Of a DNA stretch of 64,000 nucleotides, positions 58,288 to 64,000 are shown one piece after another (positions within the stretch are counted from its first letter, which is position 1; every line of letters starts with the position of its first letter). A program made the translations under genes and the position numbers. Source of the DNA: Pseudomonas anatoliensis (lineage in GTDB: Bacteria > Pseudomonadota > Gammaproteobacteria > Pseudomonadales > Pseudomonadaceae); contig NZ_JACVHC010000009.1 in assembly GCF_017976235.1 (NCBI RefSeq), positions 237,034 to 301,033 on the forward strand, written 5' to 3'. The notes under the pieces were generated by a model that saw only the letters and a list, made by a program, of their open reading frames with translations, was not told where the DNA came from and searched no databases.

Positions 58288-58512
58288 ATGAAACGCCAAA
58301 CCATCCTCGGCCTCGCTTTCTCGCTGTTCGCACTCAATGCTGTTGCCGGCGCTACTCAAACCGATCCACTGTTCAGCGATGCGGTTGCAGCAGCCACTCA
58401 GACTGACCCATTGTTCAGCGACGCAGTTGCTGCTGATGGTGCGGATCGCCTGAAGGGCAATCTGGTTGCCGAAGGTGGTGCAGATCGGCTGCTCGAACGC
58501 CGTGCTGTGTGA
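58288..58512 (+). CDS. Small secreted repeat peptide, function unknown
   Basis: 74 residues with a signal peptide (MKRQTILGLAFSLFALNAVAG). The mature part begins with two exact copies of the 14-residue unit ATQTDPLFSDAVAA and continues DGADRLKGNLVAEGGADRLL, a looser GADRL repeat, ending ERRAV. ATG 58288 is preceded by GGAG. A strong terminator follows at 58545-58569. Short secreted proteins ending in GGADRLxERR-like sequence are known to me from Pseudomonas, without a secure function. See the finding on synonymous divergence of the repeat. Confidence 0.8.
   Translation: MKRQTILGLAFSLFALNAVAGATQTDPLFSDAVAAATQTDPLFSDAVAADGADRLKGNLVAEGGADRLLERRAV
58351..58434 (+). repeat. Two-copy 42-bp coding repeat
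   Basis: Copies 58351-58392 and 58393-58434 both encode ATQTDPLFSDAVAA. They differ at nine positions, all third-codon or leucine first-codon changes that leave the peptide unchanged. Confidence 0.95.
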
Positions 58513-58544
58513 GTGCATGGCTTGATCGCAGTTCTCAAAAGAAG

Positions 58545-58569
58545 CCCGGCCTTATCAGCCGGGTTTTTT
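58545..58569. terminator. Intrinsic terminator after the repeat peptide gene
   Basis: Stem CCCGGC / GCCGGG with a 7-nt loop and a six-T run on the plus strand. It ends the small peptide transcript just before the convergent esterase stop at 58573. Confidence 0.9.
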
Positions 58570-58572
58570 ACG

Positions 58573-59556
58573 TCAGTTCAATAACGAATGCCCGCTGACC
58601 CTAGCGCAAATCCATTCACGGCTGTAGCTCAATACGCTTTCAGCAATGGCGGTTGGAAAATGAATGAAACCGTGGGGCGAGGAGGGCAGCAGGTACATCT
58701 CGACAGGCGCCGATCGCATCCAGCGCTCGGCCATGTCGAGGGTGTCGTCGCGTAGCGGATCGAGTTCCCCGGCAAACATCAGCGCCGGCGGGAAATCACT
58801 GGAGTCGCCATACAGCGGTGACAACGGTGGCTGACGGCGCTCTTCGTCACTCAGGTCTGGCGTGAGCATGCGCAACGCTTCCACCATGCCGGGACCGTCC
58901 AGTACCAAAGTTTGCGGCGGCGCTGAGCGGACGCTCGGCGTGCCGGTCAAATCGTATACGCCGTAATACAACAGCGCACCGCTCACCCGTTGCAGCAAAT
59001 CGGGCGATTGCTTGAGCCCCAACAAAGTAGCTGCCGCCAGATGACCTCCGGCCGACTCGCCAACGACAATCACCGGCAGATCGGCAAACTCGTCGTCAGT
59101 CAGTAACCATCGAGCCGCCGCCAGACAGTCTTGCATCACTCCTTCAATGGGGGTCGATACCGCGAGCCGATAATCCACCGAGACGACAGTCACATTGCAC
59201 GTATTAACGATGGCAACGTTGAAGTTGTCATTCATCTGCGCGTTGCCGATCACCCAGCCGCCACCGTGATAATCCAGCACAACGCCTTTTGCTCGACCTT
59301 TGGGCCGAATGATCCGCACGGCCACCGGCACGCCGCCGCTATCAATCACCCTTCTTTCAGCCGTGAGGCCATTTTTGCGCAGCTTTCTCGCGCCGCCGAT
59401 CTGACTGGCGCGCAGCAGCGTTTGAATCATCCTCGGCAGCACGCGATTGCGAATTTTGAAGCGCGGCAACCAGGCGAGTTTTTTGTTGAAAGCGTGCACT
59501 TGCGCCAACTCGCGCTCGCCCTCCGGCCAAGGTGCTTTTCGGGTGAATGTGTTCAT
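58573..59556 (-). CDS. Alpha/beta hydrolase of the hormone-sensitive-lipase family
   Basis: 327 residues from ATG 59556. Oxyanion-hole motif LDYHGGGWVIG (about 98), nucleophile GESAGG (about 169-174, Ser171), acid in FAGELDPLRDD, and histidine in SSPHGFIHF. This is the HSL (family IV) esterase layout with short acyl esters as typical substrates. The start overlaps the tspO stop by one base, so the genes are coupled. Probably cytoplasmic, as no signal peptide is seen. Confidence 0.92.
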   Translation of the reverse strand: MNTFTRKAPWPEGERELAQVHAFNKKLAWLPRFKIRNRVLPRMIQTLLRASQIGGARKLRKNGLTAERRVIDSGGVPVAVRIIRPKGRAKGVVLDYHGGGWVIGNAQMNDNFNVAIVNTCNVTVVSVDYRLAVSTPIEGVMQDCLAAARWLLTDDEFADLPVIVVGESAGGHLAAATLLGLKQSPDLLQRVSGALLYYGVYDLTGTPSVRSAPPQTLVLDGPGMVEALRMLTPDLSDEERRQPPLSPLYGDSSDFPPALMFAGELDPLRDDTLDMAERWMRSAPVEMYLLPSSPHGFIHFPTAIAESVLSYSREWICARVSGHSLLN

Positions 59557-59996
59557 CAGCGGTTCTTGATCAGAATGGAGAAATTCAACGCCGCGGCGAC
59601 GCATAGCCATGCCAGATATGGAAACAGGATTAAACCAGTGATCAGATCAAGCTGCACGGCCAGTACCACCATTGCCGCAACCACCAGCCAGAGCAGCGTC
59701 AGGATCACCATGGCGGCAAGAATTTGATGTGCGCCGAAGAACACCGGAGTCCACAGTGTATTCAGGGCAATCTGCGCGGCCCACAAAGCCAGCACCGTCT
59801 GACTCCCGGGAATAAGGCTCAAGCGGTAACCCGCCCAGGCCAGCAACAGATAGATCACTGTCCAAGCCACCGGAAAGGCCCAGTTGGGTGGCGTGAAGCC
59901 GGGTTTGGCCAGCGATTCATACCACTCGCCCGGTTTGAACATGACGCCAGTGGTCGCGGCGGCCGCGCAGGCCAGAAGGAATATAAAGAAGGTCAT
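59556..59996 (-). CDS. tspO: TspO/MBR family membrane protein
   Basis: 146 residues with five predicted helices. Signature segments are SLAKPGFTPPNWAFPVAWTV, YLLLAWAGYRLS, IALNTLWTPVFFGAHQILAA and LILFPYLAWLCVAAALNF. TspO proteins bind tetrapyrroles and are linked to stress and light responses. It is the first gene of a two-gene unit with the esterase, sharing one base. Confidence 0.93.
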   Translation of the reverse strand: MTFFIFLLACAAAATTGVMFKPGEWYESLAKPGFTPPNWAFPVAWTVIYLLLAWAGYRLSLIPGSQTVLALWAAQIALNTLWTPVFFGAHQILAAMVILTLLWLVVAAMVVLAVQLDLITGLILFPYLAWLCVAAALNFSILIKNR

Positions 59997-60179
59997 CGCC
60001 AGTCCTTAGCTGTGATCAGCTGTTTGGGAGTGTAAGAAAAGGACGCCGGGTGGCGCGAAAAGTTTGCATTGAGTGAAGACATTTCTCCAGGCGCGCACGG
60101 AGCGACATGCAGTTGAACTAAAAGCTGACTGGTGCGTCAGGATAAACAGTTGCTTCTTCCTACAACCCTGGATGAAACC

Positions 60180-60413
60180 ATGCACACCTATCTTCTGGAA
60201 TACCTGTTCAACGGCGAGCCTCGCACTCACACCTTCGAGCTCAAGGAGCCTCAATTGGCCGATCACGAGGCGGCCATGCATCTGCTGGAACTGCATCTGG
60301 GTGATGCCGAAAACGGCCTGATCATGCCCATCGCAGACTCGACGCCGCAGGAGATTCTGCAGCAGGCCGAGCGGGTGGGGATCACACAGATTCAGGTGAT
60401 CGCTAATCACTGA
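60180..60413 (+). CDS. Small conserved-looking protein of unknown function
   Basis: 77 residues: MHTYLLEYLFNGEPRTHTFE, then DHEAAMHLLELHLGDAENGL and TPQEILQQAERVGITQIQVI. It looks like a compact alpha/beta soluble protein with a good codon pattern and clean ends. I do not recognise a family. The ATG at 60180 is chosen because the N-terminal strand starts there. A REP palindrome follows directly. Confidence 0.7.
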   Translation: MHTYLLEYLFNGEPRTHTFELKEPQLADHEAAMHLLELHLGDAENGLIMPIADSTPQEILQQAERVGITQIQVIANH

Positions 60414-60422
60414 AGCATATCC

Positions 60423-60517
60423 ATGTAGGAGCTGCGGCACGCTGCGATCTTTTGATCCTGGTTTTTAAAAGCCAGATCAAAGGATCGCAGCCTCGTCTCA
60501 CTCGAATGCTCCTACAT
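60423..60517. repeat. REP-type palindrome
   Basis: Outer arms ATGTAGGAGC and GCTCCTACAT, middle arms GCTGCGATC and GATCGCAGC, inner arms TTTTGATC and GATCAAA make a long imperfect hairpin. It is the same family as the element at 4982-5059. It lies between the small gene and the phosphatase-autotransporter gene. Confidence 0.88.
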
Positions 60518-60667
60518 GGATTTGGCTTGCGACTCCCATGGATGGACAGATCGCGCACTGCGCGGCCCGATCGCGCCGCCATTTCCATCTGCACTCAATC
60601 TGTCATATTCAGTATCACTTCATTACCGATAGTAGCCAGCCCAACGCTTATTCCATGAGGCTGCATT

Positions 60668-62587
60668 GTGTTCCGACGTCTTCTGTTTTCGCTGTCCGTT
60701 ATGAGTCTGTCCATCGCCGCTGCCAACGCTGCCGAATCCCTCCCGCTCGATACGCCGCGCCTGAGCACCATCGACAACTTCCGCGATATCGCCGGCCTCA
60801 CCACCGCGTACTCCACGGCCAATGACGGCACGATGCGCAGCGGCGTGTTTTACCGTTCCAACGCGCTGACCCCATCGGCGGCGGATCTGGAGACCCTCAA
60901 CAGTCTGGGCATCAAGGCCATTTACGACCTGCGCACCCCAAGCGAAATTGCAGCGACCCCGGACACGCTACTTACCGGAGCGACCTACGAAAACATCGAC
61001 ATCATCGGCAGCACGACCTCCGGTGCGAACATCACTACGTTCTCGTTTAAAAGCGCCGCCGACGCCATCGCGATGATGGAGCAGACCAATCGCGCGTTCG
61101 TCAGCGATGCGGGAATGCGCGGCCAGTTCGGCAAATTGTTCAACGAGCTCGCGAGTGTCGATGCTGCCCAGCTATTCCACTGCACCGCTGGCAAGGACCG
61201 TACAGGCTGGACGGCCGCTGTGTTGCAGAGTATCGCTGGCCTCGACGATGCGACGATCATGGCCAACTATCTGGCGACCAACGATTACACTGCCGCTCGC
61301 GTCGCCGCGACATTGAAGGCACTACCGCCGAGCATGGCGGTTATCTATGAGCCGTTACTCGGCGTCGAGGCAAGTTACTTGCAGGCAGGTCTCGATGAAG
61401 TGGCCGCGCAGTACGGCACGATGGATAACTACCTGAAACAAGGTTTGGGTCTGTCACAGGAAACGATCTATGTCCTGCGCGGCAAACTGGTCGAGTACAA
61501 CAGCTTGCCGGGTCAGGCGGGTCTGGTCGGCAACGCTGCGGCAGGTGCCGAGTTGCTGCGACAGTTACAGAACTCTGACTTGTCAGGCAGCTACAGCGCC
61601 TATAACTACTACCTGCAATCAGCCATCGATGCCGGAACCCTCGGCGGTGTCGAATCCACGGTCGGTGGTCAGGTCCACGCCGACGCGGCCAGCTACCTGC
61701 TGCGCCAGAACGCGCTGATCGACCAGGCCGCCGCACCGTTCGCCAGCGGCACCGACCTGAAAATCGGCCTATACCGTTTGTGGACCACTGCGCTCGCAGG
61801 CTACCTCGGCACCGACGGCTCCTCCCACGCCGAAAGCAGCAACGAACACAGCCAGGGCCTGATGGTCGGTATCACCCAGCGATTCTCCGAACAACTCAGT
61901 GCACGCGGCGGCTTCGGCTATAGCAACGGCACCGTCGGCGGTGCGGGTGGTGAGGCTGATACAGATTTCACCTTCTTTAATATGGGGGCTCGCTATGGCT
62001 TCGCCAGCCTGGAGCGTGGTTTGTTTGTTGATGCCAACGTCAGCGCCGGTTACGTCGACTACGACAGCAAACGCGAACTCGGTGGTGGCCTCGGCACAGC
62101 CAAAGGCGACACTCACGGCAATCTCACCGGTGCGACTTTGGCATTGGGTTACCGCGTTCCAATGAGTAGCGTGATTATGGAACCGAGCCTCGGCGTACGC
62201 GTCAGCCACCTCGACCTGAAGGGCTTTAACGAGAAGGGCAGCGAACTGGCGCTGGACGTCGATGACAGCAAGCAAACCCGCCGCAGCGCTGTTGCCAATC
62301 TGGATATGTCGTTTGCCCCGATCGCAATGGGCTCCTGGCAACTGGTGCCGGGGGCGCGCGTGGGTTACGAGCATGTGCTTGGCGACCACCAGGTCGACAG
62401 CGAAAGTCATTTGCTGGGACTTGATGTCGAACAGCGCGCCGCTTTTGACAACCGTGATCAGTTCACTGGCGGCGTTAACATCATGGCCAGCCTGGGGCCG
62501 ATGAGCGTGGGCGCTGAAGTCGGTGCCAGCGGTGGCGGCGACAGCCATGGTTTCGCCGGCAGCCTCAAGGCCAGCTATGCGTTCTAA
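60668..62587 (+). CDS. Predicted secreted tyrosine-phosphatase domain fused to an autotransporter beta-barrel
   Basis: 639 residues from GTG 60668. Signal peptide (RRLLFSLSVMSLSIAAANA). Residues about 25-260 are a Y_phosphatase3/MptpB-like phosphatase: NFRDIAGL near 37-44, IYDLRTPSE, and the complete P-loop HCTAGKDRTG with catalytic C172. About 265-380 is a linker (KLVEYNSLPGQAGLVGN...). About 385-639 is an autotransporter barrel: GLMVGITQRFSEQLSARGGF, alternating Gly-rich strands, ending in SLKASYAF with the terminal Phe. The phosphatase would be placed at the cell surface or released. Substrate could be phosphotyrosine or phosphoinositides, as for MptpB. Confidence 0.88.
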   Translation: MFRRLLFSLSVMSLSIAAANAAESLPLDTPRLSTIDNFRDIAGLTTAYSTANDGTMRSGVFYRSNALTPSAADLETLNSLGIKAIYDLRTPSEIAATPDTLLTGATYENIDIIGSTTSGANITTFSFKSAADAIAMMEQTNRAFVSDAGMRGQFGKLFNELASVDAAQLFHCTAGKDRTGWTAAVLQSIAGLDDATIMANYLATNDYTAARVAATLKALPPSMAVIYEPLLGVEASYLQAGLDEVAAQYGTMDNYLKQGLGLSQETIYVLRGKLVEYNSLPGQAGLVGNAAAGAELLRQLQNSDLSGSYSAYNYYLQSAIDAGTLGGVESTVGGQVHADAASYLLRQNALIDQAAAPFASGTDLKIGLYRLWTTALAGYLGTDGSSHAESSNEHSQGLMVGITQRFSEQLSARGGFGYSNGTVGGAGGEADTDFTFFNMGARYGFASLERGLFVDANVSAGYVDYDSKRELGGGLGTAKGDTHGNLTGATLALGYRVPMSSVIMEPSLGVRVSHLDLKGFNEKGSELALDVDDSKQTRRSAVANLDMSFAPIAMGSWQLVPGARVGYEHVLGDHQVDSESHLLGLDVEQRAAFDNRDQFTGGVNIMASLGPMSVGAEVGASGGGDSHGFAGSLKASYAF

Positions 62588-62601
62588 ATAGGGATTGCCT
62601 T

Positions 62602-62641
62602 CTATATATAGCGAGGGCGCACGCGTGCTCGCTATATATAG
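62602..62641. repeat. Perfect palindrome with AT-rich arms after the phosphatase-autotransporter gene
   Basis: CTATATATAGCGAG and CTCGCTATATATAG are perfect 14-bp inverted repeats around a 12-bp GC-rich loop, 14 bp after the stop codon. There is no T-run. It may act as a hairpin transcription end for both convergent genes, or as a protein-binding site. It differs from the REP elements. Confidence 0.7.
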
Positions 62642-62668
62642 CCAGTTATTTACTGAGCAACCTTAAAG

Positions 62669-63637
62669 TCAGCCCCGAGACTTCAAATCCGCAGGGCTGA
62701 CCCCATAAGCATTTTGAAAGTACTGACAAAACCGCCCGACATTGCTGAACCCAAACCTCAACGCCACGTCAGTCACCGAGTTCGAATGCCGCTGAGCAAG
62801 CGCCTCATAAGCCCGTTCCAGTCGCACCTGCCGCTGATACGCCACAATAGACGTCCCGACAAACCGCCGAAATCCCTCCTGCAATGCCCGCTGACTGACA
62901 TTACTCAGGCGTGCCAGATCGACGCCACTGATCAGTTGCTCTGGGTGCGCCTGAATAAACTCAACCGCCAACTTCACATGCCGCGGCGCTACCAATGGTG
63001 CCGGGCGGCGTAACGCCTCAGTGAAATTGTGCGGCCACGCTTCCAGCACCGCATCGATCAGCATCTCCCTGAGGCGTGCCGGCATTAATGTCCCGCTATT
63101 AATAAGCAGATCGAACTCGGTGCCCGTCGCCAGATCAATCAGGGCTTTTATTCCTTGAAACGCTGCGGCGGTCAGATCGACCATTGGCTCGAAGATGACC
63201 TTTTGTGGAATCGGTTTGCCCAGCAGCGCCGACAACCGTTCGGTGAGCTGCCCACGATTGATCGACATTCCATGTTGCGCGTGATTGTTGTGGAAGTGCA
63301 TTGAGCGGATATCGGCTTTGTCGATCGCCAGGCCAATCTGCGAAACGCCGATAGTCTCGGTGGTGTGGTTGAAGATGATGGTGCCGGCGGTGGGGATGAC
63401 GAAGGTGATCTCGTCCTGCGGGTCGGGGAAGGTGACAGTGAAGTCGCCGTGGTAATACATGCGACGGAAGCTGACACCGTCGTGCCGACCGTAGACGCCG
63501 CTGATGATGATATTAGAGGGCAGCGGTGGCATGTCTGAATAGCGGTTGCCGAATAGCCTGGAGAAGAGAGCGCCGAAGTCGTCGCTGCGAAGGTTATCGG
63601 AGCGCAGGATGATTTGCTGGCGTGGGGTTGGGAACAC
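62669..63637 (-). CDS. AraC-family regulator (AraC-binding-like domain type)
   Basis: 322 residues from GTG 63637, with AAGGAA about 10 bases upstream. The N-terminal sensing domain has MYYHGDFTVTFPDPQDEITF. The C-terminal double helix-turn-helix is at about 225-322 (LISGVDLARLSNVSQRALQE; SVTDVALRFGFSNVGRFCQY, ending GVSPADLKSRG). This layout is like the AraC regulators that control catabolic genes for aromatic acids or anthranilate. It is convergent with the phosphatase gene and divergent from the rrn promoter; its target is not evident. Confidence 0.88.
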   Translation of the reverse strand: MFPTPRQQIILRSDNLRSDDFGALFSRLFGNRYSDMPPLPSNIIISGVYGRHDGVSFRRMYYHGDFTVTFPDPQDEITFVIPTAGTIIFNHTTETIGVSQIGLAIDKADIRSMHFHNNHAQHGMSINRGQLTERLSALLGKPIPQKVIFEPMVDLTAAAFQGIKALIDLATGTEFDLLINSGTLMPARLREMLIDAVLEAWPHNFTEALRRPAPLVAPRHVKLAVEFIQAHPEQLISGVDLARLSNVSQRALQEGFRRFVGTSIVAYQRQVRLERAYEALAQRHSNSVTDVALRFGFSNVGRFCQYFQNAYGVSPADLKSRG

Positions 63638-63861
63638 CTTGGGTCGTTCCTTGATCGGAGGGCGCGTGGAGGCGGGTACTTGGTTCGGCGGGGGAGGTTA
63701 GCAGTCGCAGATAACAGGATTGTGACGGTCGGTGCAGACTGGGCTGCAACCGTTTGATTCCTGTCAGGAAAAGAATTTTCCAATGGGGGTTGACCCTAAG
63801 TTTCAGTCCTGTATTATTCACCTCCCGCCAGACAGCAGATTGCTTCTAGCGGGTGTAAGTG

Positions 63862-63914
63862 ATTGATTTTAAATGAAAATAATCACTTGACAGCAAATGA
63901 GGCTGCTGTAGAAT
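63862..63914 (+). promoter_or_regulatory. rRNA operon promoter with AT-rich upstream element
   Basis: -35 TTGACA at 63887-63892, 16-bp spacer, -10 TAGAAT at 63909-63914, and a GC-rich discriminator GCGCGCC just after, typical of stringently controlled rRNA promoters. An AT-rich stretch at 63862-63885 resembles an UP element. Confidence 0.9.
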
Positions 63915-64000
63915 GCGCGCCTCGGTTGAGACGAAAGATCTTAACCAACCGCTCTTTAACAACTGAATCAAGCAATTCGTGTGGGTGCTTGTGGAGTCAG
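63915..64000 (+). other. rRNA leader with boxA antitermination site
   Basis: Downstream of the promoter the transcript carries GCTCTTTAACAA (63951-63962), the boxA sequence bound by NusB-NusE for rRNA antitermination, followed by a leader running to the window edge. The 16S gene itself should start just beyond 64000; no part of mature 16S is seen here. Confidence 0.88.

Overview
The window looks like chromosome of a fluorescens-group Pseudomonas. The evidence is high G+C with strong antisense ORF shadows, gene families typical of the genus (hydroxyproline catabolism, FecI/FecR/TonB siderophore uptake, GspE-D type II secretion, a cobalamin-riboswitch btuB), Pseudomonas-style REP palindromes, and an rRNA-operon promoter and leader at the right end. 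I see no integrase, transposase, phage genes, CRISPR array or tRNA. This reads as ordinary chromosome with accessory metabolic and secretion modules.

Region by region. (1) 1-4986 is a trans-4-hydroxy-L-proline catabolic cluster: a 2-oxoglutarate-semialdehyde dehydrogenase (cut by the left edge), a dihydrodipicolinate-synthase-family deaminase, a hydroxyproline 2-epimerase, an APC permease broken by a perfect 31-bp tandem duplication, and a divergent PAS-AraC regulator. (2) 5.1-12.6 kb is housekeeping and accessory: a small lipoprotein, a methyltransferase with regulatory domain, a large MscS channel, a phosphodiesterase, a MATE exporter and a TetR regulator. (3) 12.6-26 kb holds a secreted GH3/PA14 beta-glucosidase with a co-encoded small secreted protein, facing away from an eleven-gene type II secretion operon (gspE F G H I J K L M, a C-like gene, and D). 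The ATPase lacks the usual four-cysteine zinc motif and the secretin is itself a lipoprotein. (4) 26.3-33.4 kb: a SulP anion transporter, a small lipoprotein, an iron-siderophore module (ECF sigma, FecR, TonB receptor) and a divergent methyltransferase. (5) 33.5-46.8 kb is a mosaic of small regulator/enzyme modules: LysR with a NepI-like exporter, cyclophilin-like protein and hydrolase; TetR with an SDR and a quinone-oxidoreductase-like enzyme; a run of small genes including an orphan barstar; hemerythrin; a zinc alcohol dehydrogenase. (6) 46.8-50.3 kb is B12 uptake: riboswitch, BtuB-like receptor, [2Fe-2S] protein and BtuF-like binding protein, without the BtuCD pump. (7) 50.4-58.1 kb has two further oxidoreductase/monooxygenase modules, one under LysR and one under ArsR with two matching palindromic operators, plus a saccharopine-dehydrogenase-like gene, a DCC thioredoxin-like gene and msrA. 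(8) 58.3-64 kb: a secreted repeat peptide, an esterase, TspO, a predicted secreted tyrosine phosphatase fused to an autotransporter barrel, an AraC regulator, and the promoter and boxA leader of an rrn operon whose 16S gene would start just outside the window.

The points most worth following are the predicted phosphatase-autotransporter fusion, the secreted peptide whose duplicated 14-residue unit has diverged only synonymously, the atypical type II system with its likely cargo next door, the ArsR operator pair with a possibly leaderless regulator gene, and the 31-bp duplication that breaks the permease.
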